Part shown: positions 25,971 to 35,080 of the stretch, piece by piece
Position numbering within the stretch: the stretch's first letter is position 1
Layout: every line of letters starts with the position of its first letter
NCBI GenBank assembly: GCA_903952135.1
Contig: CAJBER010000169.1
Coordinates: 1 to 46,942 of the forward strand
DNA: 46,942 nucleotides
Origin: an uncultured Algoriphagus sp.
GTDB taxonomy: Bacteria; Bacteroidota; Bacteroidia; Cytophagales; Cyclobacteriaceae
Direction: 5' to 3'
Position numbers and translations under genes: made by a program
The notes under the pieces: generated by a model
Databases searched by the model: none
Told to the model about the DNA's origin: nothing
Seen by the model: the letters and a program-made list of their open reading frames with translations, nothing else

Positions 25971-27041
25971 TCAACTCCAAGCCTTTTTCAAAAAGCGAAG
26001 CCAATTCCCATGCATCACCTTTTGTACATCCTCATCTGAGTAACCTCTCGCCCGAAGTAGGTCGGGGATTTTTTGCAAGTCTGCGATGCTTTCCAAATCC
26101 GAAGGGCATTGTTCTTTTCCAAAGGCTCCATCCAAATCTGAGCCAATGCCGATGTGATTTGCATTGCCAGCAAGTTGACAGATATGATCGAAGTGATCCA
26201 ATAGGGTGTTCAAAGTCACGTTTCGCTCCTTTGGGGTACTTTCACCGCGTATCCAGCCGGGACTCAGCATCCAGGCATCAAATACCCCACCTATCACCGC
26301 TCCACGCGCGATCAAGGCTTTGATCATCTCATCGGAGAACTGGCGGTTGTGGTCTACTAGCGCACGGCAATTGTTGTGACTGGCCCAAACTGGCCCATGA
26401 AAATGATCCAAGGCATCCCAAAATGCCAAGTCACAGAGGTGGGTGGCATCTAGAATGATTCCCAATTCATCCATTTTGCGCAGCAAGTCCTTCCCCTGTT
26501 GGGCAAGTGGAGCAGATGAATCGGTTCCATAGGCATAGCGACCAGGACCATAGTGAGCAGGCCCTAGCGCCCTCAAACCATTTTCGAAGGCCGTTTCCAA
26601 ATAGTCGAGGGACACGATGGAGTCGGCTCCTTCTAGAGATAAGATGTAGCCAATCGCTTTTTGACTTTTATCTTCCCCAGCATTCCAGTAGGCCAAATGT
26701 GCCTCCAGCTCCTGCCAGTTCCGAATTTGCTTCAATTCACCCTGCTTTTCCATCGCCCGATACCAGGCAAGTTGCCCTTGGGTATGTGCCCATGCTTGCT
26801 GTGGCGAGTGCCAACCCGGAAGCGGATTGTCTGTCGCCACAAAGCGGGCAATTTGCGTAGCGACCACCAACCCCACATTCCCTTTGCGAAGCTCTGGTAG
26901 GGAGACAGTCCCATTTCCTCGATCGGGTTTGTCGGTCATCCCCTGCTCTCGGGCATTGATCTCCGCGAGTGGGCGGGTGAGGTCCCGGTTCCACTCCATC
27001 GCATTCATGCTCAGGTCCAGGTGTGCGTCGATGGTAAACAT
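25971..27041 (-). CDS. Membrane dipeptidase family protein (peptidase M19), second paralogue
   Basis: A 356-residue zinc dipeptidase-like enzyme. Family landmarks in order: the metal-binding H-x-D in TIDAHLDLSM at the start, the glutamate in LSLEGADSI, LDATHLCDLAFWD, VWASHNNCRAL, and the aspartate in IGIGSDLDGAFG. The last block is closer to classical renal-dipeptidase members than the matching region of the other M19 protein at 5519-6505. There is no signal peptide. The ATG lies one base after the stop of the upstream methyltransferase gene, so the two are probably cotranscribed. Substrate unknown. Confidence 0.88.
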   Translation of the reverse strand: MFTIDAHLDLSMNAMEWNRDLTRPLAEINAREQGMTDKPDRGNGTVSLPELRKGNVGLVVATQIARFVATDNPLPGWHSPQQAWAHTQGQLAWYRAMEKQGELKQIRNWQELEAHLAYWNAGEDKSQKAIGYILSLEGADSIVSLDYLETAFENGLRALGPAHYGPGRYAYGTDSSAPLAQQGKDLLRKMDELGIILDATHLCDLAFWDALDHFHGPVWASHNNCRALVDHNRQFSDEMIKALIARGAVIGGVFDAWMLSPGWIRGESTPKERNVTLNTLLDHFDHICQLAGNANHIGIGSDLDGAFGKEQCPSDLESIADLQKIPDLLRARGYSDEDVQKVMHGNWLRFLKKAWS

Positions 27042-27042
27042 T

Positions 27043-27753
27043 TTAGAAGGCTTGGAGGATAAATACGGTGGGAACTTTGTGTAGGTCTAGGGGGTGATTT
27101 TTCCAGTCCGAGATAGTTTTGGTTTGGATCAACTCATCGGCAGCGGTGAGGTTTTTGGCGATGCACAATTTCGTTTGTGGTGACAAGGACGAGAGCGCAT
27201 CGGCTAGCAATTGATTGTTGCGGAAGGGAGTTTCCATAAAGAGCTGGGCTCTTTTTTCGCGTAGCGATTCCTGCTCCAAGCGCTTCAAGGCAGTAGCTCT
27301 TTCTTTTTTATCGATGGGCAAGTAGCCATGAAAAGCGAAGGATTGGCCCGAAAAGCCAGAGCCCATCAGGGCCAGAAACATGGAACTCGGACCTGAGATA
27401 GGCACCACTTGAATGCCCTTTTGGTGCGCATAGGCCACGGCCAGGGCACCCGGATCAGCAATTCCCGGACAGCCTGCTTCAGAAATCACCCCAATATCGG
27501 CTCCATTCAGGAGCGGCATCATCAACCGGGACACTTGCTCGGGTGGGGTATCCTTGTCTAGAACTTCCATATGTAGTTCTTCGATGTTGATTCCCAACTT
27601 CAAACTAGAAATGTAGCGCCGAGCGGAGCGTGGATTTTCAACCAAAAAGATACGGGTATGGGCAATGACATCTTGAACTTGAGGAGAGATTACCCAGTGG
27701 GCCGTGTTTTCGGCCAGTACATTGGGGATTAAAAATAATTTTCCTTGAGGCAT
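27043..27753 (-). CDS. RsmI-like SAM-dependent methyltransferase (tetrapyrrole methylase superfamily)
   Basis: The 236-residue protein has the superfamily's N-terminal GKLFLIPNVLAEN, the SAM-binding IGVISEAGCPGIADPG block (RsmI proteins have a closely similar D-A-G-x-P-x-I-x-D-P-G), and VPISGPSSMFLALMGSGF. RsmI 2'-O-methylates C1402 of 16S rRNA; this shorter Bacteroidota variant is usually grouped with it, but the exact target is not certain. The ATG at 27753 is chosen; a frame reaching 27831 adds 26 residues of unlike character. It is followed by the dipeptidase gene one base later. Confidence 0.82.
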   Translation of the reverse strand: MPQGKLFLIPNVLAENTAHWVISPQVQDVIAHTRIFLVENPRSARRYISSLKLGINIEELHMEVLDKDTPPEQVSRLMMPLLNGADIGVISEAGCPGIADPGALAVAYAHQKGIQVVPISGPSSMFLALMGSGFSGQSFAFHGYLPIDKKERATALKRLEQESLREKRAQLFMETPFRNNQLLADALSSLSPQTKLCIAKNLTAADELIQTKTISDWKNHPLDLHKVPTVFILQAF

Positions 27754-27839
27754 GTACGGTAGGAATTGAATTCGAAAGTTAAAATTTAATGTGCGAAATC
27801 CGTACCTTAATCGGGCATATACTTTCTTCAAATTCAGCC

Positions 27840-29174
27840 ATGCTCAAAAAATCCCTCCTCTTCGCCTGCTTGCTTTTGCTTAGCATCCCCTCTTTTTCCC
27901 AACAAGTAAAAGCCTTGGTAGGGGGAACCTTGATCGATGGTTTTGGTGGTGCACCAATCCGCAATTCAGTAATTATCGTGGAAGGGGAACGGATCAAGGC
28001 CATTGGACAGGTGGGAAGCTTGGCCATTCCTGCTGGAGCAGAGGTGATTTCGACGGAGGGCATGAGTGTTTTGCCTGGGCTTTGGGACATGCACGTGCAC
28101 CTGATGCTTAATGGTCACAGCGATTACACGCATTGGGACAGCACCTACATCGATGTGTTTGAGTCGGTGATTATGCCTTCTTCAGCCCATCAATTGCTGA
28201 TGGCAGGTGTGACCTCTGCCCGAGACTTGGGCGCCCCACTTGAGGCCAGCATCAATGTCAAAAGACGCATCCAAAATGGAGAAATTCCAGGCCCCACAAT
28301 CTATGTATCTGGTCCATTTATCCAAAAAGCACCCTATCCCAACACAGAAGCCTTCCGCTGGGGGGTAAACGGCGCAGCAGACGCCCGAGCAAAAGTGAAG
28401 AAACTGATCGATGCGGGAGTCGATGTCATCAAACTCATCGACCAAGACCAAATGACCTTGGAAGAGGCCAAAGCCGTGGTGGACGAAGCACACAAGTATG
28501 GAAAAATGGTGGTAGGCCACTCTCACCGTCCTGATGAAATTCGAATCGGACTCCAAATTGGAGTGGATAATTTTGAACATACCGGTTTGAGCAGCGCCCC
28601 CGAATATCCAGAAGACATCATGAAGATGATGAAAGAGCGCGCAGCGAAAATGAACCTAGGTCCACTTTTCTGGACCCCAACCGTAGAAGGGCTTTTCAAT
28701 TACGAGTTTGTACGCGACAATCCAGAAAAACTAGACGACACCTCTTGGCATTTGGGGCTACCGGACTCTATCGTCAGAGACATTCGGGCCTCGCTCCGAT
28801 TCCCTGGTAGAATGTCCTACTTTCAATTGACTCCCGTGCGTAAACCGACCTTGGACCGGAAATTTGCCCAACTCAAAGAAAGTGGTGTGGTGATGCTCAT
28901 CGGTACGGATAGTGGGATTCCAATGAAATTTCATAGCCAAAGCACCTGGAATGAATTGGATGTATGGGTCAACCAGTTTGGAATGGATCCCCTGCTCACC
29001 ATCAAAGCAGCGACCTACTGGCCAGCCGTGGCCATGAAAGTGGAAAAAGATTACGGCACTATCTCTGAAGGAAAATATGCTGACATCATCGCCGTAAAAG
29101 GGGATGTATTGCGCTACATCAACTTGCTACAGGATGTGGACCTCGTGATGAAGCACGGGAAGAAAGTCAAGTAA
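27840..29174 (+). CDS. Secreted metal-dependent amidohydrolase (imidazolonepropionase-like)
   Basis: The 444-residue protein begins with a clear signal peptide (about 21 residues ending PSFSQ), so it acts in the periplasm or outside the cell. Amidohydrolase-superfamily landmarks follow: GLWDMHVHL with the metal-binding H-x-H at residues 85-87, KLIDQDQM near a probable bridging lysine, GHSHRPDEI, and LIGTDSGIP with the catalytic aspartate. A C-terminal beta-sandwich piece closes the fold (GTISEGKYADIIAVKGD). Known relatives hydrolyse peptides such as Xaa-Pro or imidazolone compounds; substrate not determined. The ATG at 27840 starts the signal peptide; an upstream frame to 27789 is rejected. 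Confidence 0.87.
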   Translation: MLKKSLLFACLLLLSIPSFSQQVKALVGGTLIDGFGGAPIRNSVIIVEGERIKAIGQVGSLAIPAGAEVISTEGMSVLPGLWDMHVHLMLNGHSDYTHWDSTYIDVFESVIMPSSAHQLLMAGVTSARDLGAPLEASINVKRRIQNGEIPGPTIYVSGPFIQKAPYPNTEAFRWGVNGAADARAKVKKLIDAGVDVIKLIDQDQMTLEEAKAVVDEAHKYGKMVVGHSHRPDEIRIGLQIGVDNFEHTGLSSAPEYPEDIMKMMKERAAKMNLGPLFWTPTVEGLFNYEFVRDNPEKLDDTSWHLGLPDSIVRDIRASLRFPGRMSYFQLTPVRKPTLDRKFAQLKESGVVMLIGTDSGIPMKFHSQSTWNELDVWVNQFGMDPLLTIKAATYWPAVAMKVEKDYGTISEGKYADIIAVKGDVLRYINLLQDVDLVMKHGKKVK

Positions 29175-29177
29175 ACC

Positions 29178-29936
29178 CTAGCCTAGAAAGTTACGGATTT
29201 CCTGAATCACCGCTTGCGGCTGCTCGGCATGTAGCCAATGCCCTGCATTGGGAATAGAGATCCAGGTACAATTAGGGAAATGATGCTTCATATCCAGAAC
29301 ATCTTTTTCTTGAATGTAGGAGGAATTCGCACCCCCCAAAAATAAGGTAGGCCCTTCAAAATCAGTTCCTTCATCCAAGGCTTTCCCCACCTCTTCGATG
29401 TGTTGAGAGATCACCGGAAGGTTGATTTTCCATGCAAATCCGTTCCCGTCCCTACCCAGGCTTTTGAGCAAAAATTGGCGGATTCCCAGTTCCGGAATGT
29501 AGGGTGCGAGGAGATCATCCGCCTCCTTTCTAGACTGGAGTTGGGAAAGATTCAGCGCATTCAATCCTTCCAAAATTACTTGGTGGTGAATGGGGTAGTA
29601 CCTAGGGGCAATGTCTCCAACGATGAGTTTACGTACCCGATCCGGGTAGCGCACCGCAAAATTCATCACCGTCTTCCCTCCCATGGAATGCCCCATCAAG
29701 TACACGGAATCCAAGCCCTCAGCATCCAGCAATTCCCGTAAATCCTCCACCATGACCCCATAATTCCATTCATTGGAATGGGGCGAATCCCCATGGTTGC
29801 GCTGATCTACGAGATACAGGGTATAGTGCTCCACTAGTTCCTTGGCAATGGAAAACCAGTTGTCTAATGAGCCAAAAAGTCCGTGAAGAATTACTAAAGG
29901 TGGGCCGGAGCCGGTTTTTTTGAAGTTTAGCTTCAT
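29178..29936 (-). CDS. Alpha/beta-hydrolase, YbfF-type esterase
   Basis: A 252-residue cytoplasmic hydrolase. The oxyanion segment LHGLFGSLDNW, the nucleophile elbow LMGHSMGGKTVMNFA with its serine, the VGDIAPRYYPIHH block and the catalytic histidine in NAGHWLHAEQP are all visible. This combination resembles the YbfF group of short acyl esterases more than lipases or haloalkane dehalogenases. Its stop lies 3 bp from the stop of the convergent amidohydrolase gene. Just upstream of its start is the 7-nt repeat array at 29944-29970. The physiological ester is unknown. Confidence 0.85.
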   Translation of the reverse strand: MKLNFKKTGSGPPLVILHGLFGSLDNWFSIAKELVEHYTLYLVDQRNHGDSPHSNEWNYGVMVEDLRELLDAEGLDSVYLMGHSMGGKTVMNFAVRYPDRVRKLIVGDIAPRYYPIHHQVILEGLNALNLSQLQSRKEADDLLAPYIPELGIRQFLLKSLGRDGNGFAWKINLPVISQHIEEVGKALDEGTDFEGPTLFLGGANSSYIQEKDVLDMKHHFPNCTWISIPNAGHWLHAEQPQAVIQEIRNFLG

Positions 29937-29943
29937 TTTGAAA

Positions 29944-29970
29944 GTACGAATTACGAAATACGAATTACGC
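29944..29970. repeat. Heptamer array (NTACGAA-type), short copy
   Basis: Four consecutive 7-nt units start at 29944: GTACGAA, TTACGAA, ATACGAA, TTACGCG. The same heptamer (GTACGAA on one strand) forms the flanks of the element at 37796-37992. It lies 8 bp upstream of the esterase start codon on the minus strand. Confidence 0.75.
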
Positions 29971-30010
29971 GGCTAATGTTAGCGTTAAGAAAATCGACCG
30001 TTGACATTTT

Positions 30011-30727
30011 TTACAGCTCCAACTGCCTGCGGTACAACTGGATCGTATTTTCCAAGCCGTAGTACAAGGCGTCACAGACCAAGGCATGTCCGATGGATAC
30101 TTCTTCTAAGAGCGGGATTTGCTGTTTCAAATAGGCCAAATTATGTAGATCCAAATCATGACCAGCATTGAGCCCTAATCCGAGTTCAGTGGCCAACTTG
30201 GCTACCTCCACATAAGGTTGTACAGCTCTCGCTCGATCTATTGGATAGCCAGTCGCATAAGGCTCTGTATACAATTCTACCCGATCCGTGCCAGTCAGTT
30301 TGGCGGGCTCAAAGAACCTTGCTTCAGGATTGATGAAAATCGATACGCGCGTGCCCATCTCCTGGAGTTCAGCCACAATATCTTGGAGCATAGATTGATG
30401 CTGGATGGTATCCCAACCGGTATTGGAGGTAATGGCCTCTGGGGGATCGGGTACGAGTGTGGCCTGAGCGGGCTTCACTTCTCGAATCAACTGCATAAAT
30501 CGCTTATCAGGATAGCCTTCAATATTGAATTCGGTGCGGACCACTTGTGCAAGGTCTAAGGCATCTTGGTAGCGAATGTGCCGCTCATCGGGGCGGGGAT
30601 GCACGGTAATTCCCTGTGCGCCAAATCGCTCACAATCCAGCGCCACCTGCACCACATTGGGATTGTTGGCGCCTCTTGCATTCCGCAGAGTGGCGATCTT
30701 GTTGATATTTACACTTAATTTTGTCAT
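30011..30727 (-). CDS. pdxJ: Pyridoxine 5'-phosphate synthase
   Basis: TIM-barrel enzyme of 238 residues that condenses 1-deoxyxylulose 5-phosphate with 3-amino-1-hydroxyacetone phosphate in the DXP-dependent vitamin B6 pathway. The start [18 protein letters not shown], the active-site block [13 protein letters not shown] with His43, [16 protein letters not shown], and the late [13 protein letters not shown] and ISIGHALV-like ([12 protein letters not shown]) blocks are standard. The ATG at 30727 gives the normal family start. It is divergent from the YqeY-type gene, and its transcript would run towards the heptamer array and the esterase gene. Confidence 0.96.
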   Translation of the reverse strand: MTKLSVNINKIATLRNARGANNPNVVQVALDCERFGAQGITVHPRPDERHIRYQDALDLAQVVRTEFNIEGYPDKRFMQLIREVKPAQATLVPDPPEAITSNTGWDTIQHQSMLQDIVAELQEMGTRVSIFINPEARFFEPAKLTGTDRVELYTEPYATGYPIDRARAVQPYVEVAKLATELGLGLNAGHDLDLHNLAYLKQQIPLLEEVSIGHALVCDALYYGLENTIQLYRRQLEL

Positions 30728-30788
30728 TTAGGCACCAAAAAAAGGTATTTTTACTTTGTTGTCCTGGTATAACACAAAACTAAACCTT

Positions 30789-31241
30789 ATGGCTTTAAAG
30801 CAGCGAATAGAAACTGAAATAAAATCTGCGATGATCGCAAAGGACAAGGTACGCTTGACCGCCCTACGTGCAATCAAATCCTTAATCTTATTGGAAGAAA
30901 CAAAGGAAGGGTACTCTGGAACTTTGAGCGAAGAAGAAGAACTAAAATTGCTCACCAAAGCAGCAAAGCAGCGCAAAGATTCGGCTGAAATTTACGAAAA
31001 GCAGAATCGTGCCGATCTCTTAGAAGTGGAATTGGCGGAGCTGGCAGTCATTCAGGAGTTTTTACCCAAAGCCTTGTCAGAGGCAGAACTGATTCAGGCT
31101 ATCCAAACCATCATTGATACCTGTGGTGCTTCTGGGCCAAAGGATATGGGAAAAGTGATGGGGCTGGCGAGCAAGGAACTGGCAGGGAAAGCAGATGGCA
31201 AAGCCATCGCCGAACAGGTAAAAGCACTTTTGTCCAAATAA
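30789..31241 (+). CDS. GatB/YqeY domain protein
   Basis: The 150-residue protein matches the stand-alone YqeY family, related to the tail of the GatB amidotransferase subunit that contacts tRNA. Visible blocks are ALKQRIETEIKSAMIAKDK, RLTALRAIKSLI, a helical middle (RKDSAEIYEKQNRADLLEVE), LAVIQEFLPKALSE, and the final GPKDMGKVMGLASKELAGKADGKAI. The role in tRNA or amidotransferase biology is suggested by homology only. The ATG at 30789 is chosen over a TTG at 30756. The next gene begins one base after its stop. Confidence 0.92.
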   Translation: MALKQRIETEIKSAMIAKDKVRLTALRAIKSLILLEETKEGYSGTLSEEEELKLLTKAAKQRKDSAEIYEKQNRADLLEVELAELAVIQEFLPKALSEAELIQAIQTIIDTCGASGPKDMGKVMGLASKELAGKADGKAIAEQVKALLSK

Positions 31242-31242
31242 G

Positions 31243-31776
31243 TTGGAGCCGATTGATGTGGTCATCCTTCTGCTCCTAGCATTAGGAGCTTACGAAGGCT
31301 ACAAGAAAGGCCTCTTGATGAGTATAGTTGGCATCTTTGGCTTTGTGCTCGCCATTGTACTCGGTATTTACTTTATGGAATTTGTAGGCAATTGGTTGGC
31401 TTCAGAAACTGATCAGGAGGCCTTAGCACTTCCAATAATTGCTTTTTTACTCATTTTTTTTGGCACCCTTTTTCTAATCAACATCGCGGGCCGGGCATTA
31501 AAAAAAATGCTTGGACTAGTCCTACTAGGTGGTCTAGACAGCCTCGGCGGAGCAGTGCTAGGCATCGTCCGAACAGGGTTTTTTATCAGTTTGCTGGTTT
31601 GGGTTTTGGGAAAACTGGAACTGGAATCACTTAAAAAATGGCAAAACGATAGTGAGTATCTGGCCTTCATCGAACCCCTTACCCCAGAAGTCCTTGAATT
31701 ATTAGATCCAATTCTCCCTTCTGTCAAAGAAGCGAGCCAAGAGTTGATTCAAAAGATTGAAGGAGACACCAACTAA
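31243..31776 (+). CDS. CvpA family membrane protein
   Basis: Inner-membrane protein of 177 residues with four hydrophobic helices. The N-terminus IDVVILLLLALGAYEGYKKG is the family signature, followed by GIFGFVLAIVLGIYFM and the Gly-rich GGLDSLGGAVLGIVRTGF. The only in-frame start that keeps the signature is TTG at 31243, one base after the YqeY stop, so translation is probably coupled. The E. coli relative is needed for colicin V production; a general role in envelope homeostasis is suspected. A perfect terminator starts at its stop codon. Confidence 0.88.
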   Translation: MEPIDVVILLLLALGAYEGYKKGLLMSIVGIFGFVLAIVLGIYFMEFVGNWLASETDQEALALPIIAFLLIFFGTLFLINIAGRALKKMLGLVLLGGLDSLGGAVLGIVRTGFFISLLVWVLGKLELESLKKWQNDSEYLAFIEPLTPEVLELLDPILPSVKEASQELIQKIEGDTN

Positions 31777-31806
31777 AAAAGGCTTTCTCGAGAGAAAGCC
31801 TTTTTT
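31775..31806. terminator. Bidirectional terminator between the CvpA gene and lolA
   Basis: A perfect palindrome centred on CTCGAG (AAAAAAGGCTTTCTCGAG and its complement) is flanked by A and T tracts. It serves both convergent genes. Confidence 0.9.
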
Positions 31807-31822
31807 TGTAGAGTTCATTAAT

Positions 31823-32476
31823 TTACCTTAAATCAATCACTTCAATTCCAGGGTATTTTTTAAGATCAAAAGTGAAGTAACTCAAGGGAAGGCTGGGTGA
31901 TGCTTTCAAGTTTTTGAAGGAATAGGTAAATACGCCACCTTGCCCATCGAGCATTTCCCATCCCAACAGTTGCTGAGTCGCTTTTTCAATGAGCAAGCGA
32001 ACCTGCTTGAAAGGGGCATTGGATTTTATTGCAGTCAATTCCACTGTGGATATGGGCTTTCCTTGATACGTTTTGTCTGCCAAAAGCTTGTAGTTAAATC
32101 CAGATTGGTACAGGGTATAAATGTTGGAAGGGGTCAATTCGCCCTCCATCCCAGCGGCATCGTTGATGGTAACCTCTTTGTATCCACCTGTTTGGATGAA
32201 GGTCCAAACTGTCTTGCCGTCGTTGTAAATTTCTTGGTCAGGAAGCTTAAGGCGGTATTTGTCTCCAAGAACCGCTACTTCTCCACTCTGCCGATCACCT
32301 GTTCCAGCTTCATCTTGAAAGGTATAGTCAAAGCTTGCAGTAAAGCCCTTCATGCTTTGAAATTTTTGGCTCATGGCATCCAAGACTACTTTTGCCTTGG
32401 GGTCTTTCTGAGCTTGGCTAGGAGCCGCAAGAAAGCAAGAAGCTAAAAATGCAAAAAAAAGAATTTTACGATTCAT
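31823..32476 (-). CDS. lolA: Outer-membrane lipoprotein carrier protein LolA
   Basis: Periplasmic chaperone that takes lipoproteins from the LolCDE exporter to the outer membrane. The 217-residue product has a signal peptide of about 22 residues (MNRKILFFAFLASCFLAAPS, then QAQ). The mature part is the expected half-barrel sequence: KGFTASFDYTF, GDKYRLKLPDQEIYNDGKTV, a VELTAIKSN segment and a late PLSYFTFDLKKYPGIEVIDL end. The ATG at 32476 is preferred over 32497 because it begins the signal peptide. It lies 31 bp after ftsK on the same strand, a pairing also seen in other bacteria, so the two are probably cotranscribed. Confidence 0.9.
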   Translation of the reverse strand: MNRKILFFAFLASCFLAAPSQAQKDPKAKVVLDAMSQKFQSMKGFTASFDYTFQDEAGTGDRQSGEVAVLGDKYRLKLPDQEIYNDGKTVWTFIQTGGYKEVTINDAAGMEGELTPSNIYTLYQSGFNYKLLADKTYQGKPISTVELTAIKSNAPFKQVRLLIEKATQQLLGWEMLDGQGGVFTYSFKNLKASPSLPLSYFTFDLKKYPGIEVIDLR

Positions 32477-32507
32477 GGAATATACTGCAATAATCAATAA
32501 GCATTGC

Positions 32508-35027
32508 TTACAAACTACTCAATAACCGTTCCAAACTTACTTCATCTTGAATTAAAACCTCTCTAGCCTTGGATCCCTCAAAAGGACCTACCACTCCGGC
32601 TGCTTCTAACTGATCTACAATTCTACCCGCTCGGTTGTATCCTAGCTTTAACTTTCGCTGAATCAAAGAGGTACTTCCTTGCTGGTGCAACACAATCAGA
32701 CGAGCGGCCTCATCAAACAATGGATCACGGTCAGATAAGTCAATGTCCGCTCCTGAACCTTCGCCATCTTCCCCAACATATTCAGGAAGCAGGTAAGCAG
32801 AAGCATAGCCTTTTTGCTCTCCAATCCAATCACAGACCGCATCCACCTCCGGGGTATCTAGGAAGGCACATTGGATACGGGTCATTTCAGAACCGACTGA
32901 AAGGAGCATGTCTCCCATGCCGATCAATTGATCTGCTCCACCGGCATCCAAAATGGTGCGGGAGTCAATCTTGGAAGTAACACGGAAAGAAAGTCGAGCC
33001 GGGAAGTTGGCCTTGATCACTCCCGTGATCACATTCACGGAAGGACGCTGTGTAGCCACCACCAGGTGAATCCCAATGGCTCGAGCGAGCTGTGCCAATC
33101 GTGCAATAGGCGCTTCAATTTCCTTACCGGCTGTCATCATCAAATCCGCTAGCTCATCAATGACTAGTACGATGTACGGCATGAAGTAATGCCCATTTTG
33201 CGGATTCAACTTCCGTGCAACAAACTTGGCATTGTACTCCTTCAAATTTCGGCAACCAGCTTCTTTGAGCAAGGTGTAGCGGTTGTCCATCTCAATACAC
33301 AAGGAATTGAGTGTGTGGATTACCTTCTTAGTGTCTGTGATAATCGCCTCCTCCGCTCCAGGGAGCTTGGCAAGGAAATGCCGCTCAATTTTATTAAAAA
33401 GGGTCAATTCTACTTTTTTCGGATCGACCAAAACAAACTTCAGTTGGGAAGGGTGCTTCTTATAGATTAAGGAAGCCAAAATCATATTGAGCCCTACCGA
33501 CTTTCCTTGACCTGTCGCACCAGCCATCAACAAGTGTGGCATCTTGGCCAAATCGGCGACGAACACTTCGTTGGAGATGGTTTTACCCAAAGCAATCGGC
33601 AAGTCCTTATCGGACTTCATAAATTTTTCGGTTCCCAGCACCGCACGAGCAGGCACTAGTTCTCGATTTTTGTTCGGTACCTCAATGCCTATGGTCCCCT
33701 TACCAGGAATCGGGGCAATGATTCGAATACCTAAGGCAGCCAAACTCAAGGCGATGTCATCTTCCAAGTTTTTGATCTTGGAAATCTTTACCCCTGGATT
33801 GGGTACAATTTCATACAAGGTGACAGTAGGGCCAATGGTTGCTTGGATACCTTGAATGCCAATCTGAAAATTCTCCAAGGTCGTCACGATCTTGTCCTTG
33901 TTTTCTTCAAGTTCCTGGCGCGAAACGGTGACCTTCTTCACATCGTATTCGTTGAGCAAGTCTATCGTCGGATACTTGTATCGGGGTAGGTCTAAAGTAG
34001 GGTCGTAAGGATCCAAATTTTCTACCTCTTCGGCGGTCTTTTCTTCTTCAGGACCTTTCTGAACTGTAAAATTTCCATCTCGGAGAATTACCTGATCTTC
34101 CATTTCATCCTCCAGCAAATTCACTTGGGGAACATCAAAGACATCCTCTTCCAAGTCATCTGCCACTATAAATGGAGGGGTAGTAGGTGCTGCAGGCTCT
34201 TCGGCCAAACCGAAGTCAACCTTGTCTCCAGCCATTGGAAGATTGGGATCGTCTGATTTTACCTCCCAAGCAGTGCCGTCATCTTCAAACTCCTCTTCTT
34301 CCGGTTCTCTTGTTTCAAAAGGAGAAGGAATTCTGGAATCATTTCCTTCTTCAAGACTCAAGTCATCCGAAAGTTTTGGTTTCGGTGCAAACCAATTGAG
34401 TTGCTGGATTCCAAAAAATAGGATGATAAAAATAAACAGCGTGCCTCCAATCAGGAGCCAAGTACCCATCCCCAAAAAGTCATAGGAAAGTCTAGCCAAT
34501 TCGTAGCCCAACCCACCGGAAAGAAAACTCCAATTCGAATAGCCATCCACCAATATGCCCGCATAGCCCGTCACCAATCCAATCCAGGCGGTAAAGAATA
34601 GTGCTAATAGCGCATAGCGCGTCAGAGAGTATAGGGAGAGTTTGAAAGTCCAGCGGAAGCCTAGGAGAAACAAAAATGGCGGAACCAGAAAGGCTGCAAC
34701 CCCAAACCAGCGGAAAATCATCCAATGAGCAGCTTGAGCACCTAGGTAGCCCAACCAGTTTTTAGACTCCTTGGCTGCATCGCGAACAGCCTGGTCCGAA
34801 TTGTTCATGACCAAACTCTGATCTTGAGGGCCATTCAATAAATAAGAGGCAAAGGCAATCAACAAAAAAATACTGATCGAAATCAAAATAATCCCGAAGG
34901 TAATTCCTACCTGCTTGGTCTCTATTTTCCCAAAGGAAAAGGAAGGCTTTTTCGGTTCCGGACTTGCCTTGGGCGCGTTTTCAGATTTTTTTCGAAACGT
35001 ATTGGTCTTGGGTGATTCAGATGCCAT
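32508..35027 (-). CDS. ftsK: DNA translocase FtsK
   Basis: Septal DNA pump of 839 residues that clears chromosome DNA from the closing septum and activates dimer resolution. Four hydrophobic segments at about residues 38-215 anchor it. An acidic, low-complexity linker runs from about 225 to 340. The motor has Walker A GATGQGKSVG at about 503-512 and Walker B VLVIDELADLMM. The final 65 or so residues form the gamma winged helix (LIQRKLKLGYNRAGRIVDQL) that reads KOPS-type polarity sequences. Size and domain order are normal for Bacteroidota. Confidence 0.96.
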   Translation of the reverse strand: MASESPKTNTFRKKSENAPKASPEPKKPSFSFGKIETKQVGITFGIILISISIFLLIAFASYLLNGPQDQSLVMNNSDQAVRDAAKESKNWLGYLGAQAAHWMIFRWFGVAAFLVPPFLFLLGFRWTFKLSLYSLTRYALLALFFTAWIGLVTGYAGILVDGYSNWSFLSGGLGYELARLSYDFLGMGTWLLIGGTLFIFIILFFGIQQLNWFAPKPKLSDDLSLEEGNDSRIPSPFETREPEEEEFEDDGTAWEVKSDDPNLPMAGDKVDFGLAEEPAAPTTPPFIVADDLEEDVFDVPQVNLLEDEMEDQVILRDGNFTVQKGPEEEKTAEEVENLDPYDPTLDLPRYKYPTIDLLNEYDVKKVTVSRQELEENKDKIVTTLENFQIGIQGIQATIGPTVTLYEIVPNPGVKISKIKNLEDDIALSLAALGIRIIAPIPGKGTIGIEVPNKNRELVPARAVLGTEKFMKSDKDLPIALGKTISNEVFVADLAKMPHLLMAGATGQGKSVGLNMILASLIYKKHPSQLKFVLVDPKKVELTLFNKIERHFLAKLPGAEEAIITDTKKVIHTLNSLCIEMDNRYTLLKEAGCRNLKEYNAKFVARKLNPQNGHYFMPYIVLVIDELADLMMTAGKEIEAPIARLAQLARAIGIHLVVATQRPSVNVITGVIKANFPARLSFRVTSKIDSRTILDAGGADQLIGMGDMLLSVGSEMTRIQCAFLDTPEVDAVCDWIGEQKGYASAYLLPEYVGEDGEGSGADIDLSDRDPLFDEAARLIVLHQQGSTSLIQRKLKLGYNRAGRIVDQLEAAGVVGPFEGSKAREVLIQDEVSLERLLSSL

Positions 35028-35080
35028 TTGCAGATAAAATACGGAGGTTAATGTTAGCCAAAAGTGAGAAGAATGCCAAC

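Noticed and set aside
29972-29983. Small palindrome GCTAATGTTAGC, similar to a sequence near 35047-35060 between pyrD and ftsK
   Set aside because: The match is about 10 bases in only two places, with different surroundings, which is too little to claim a shared site.
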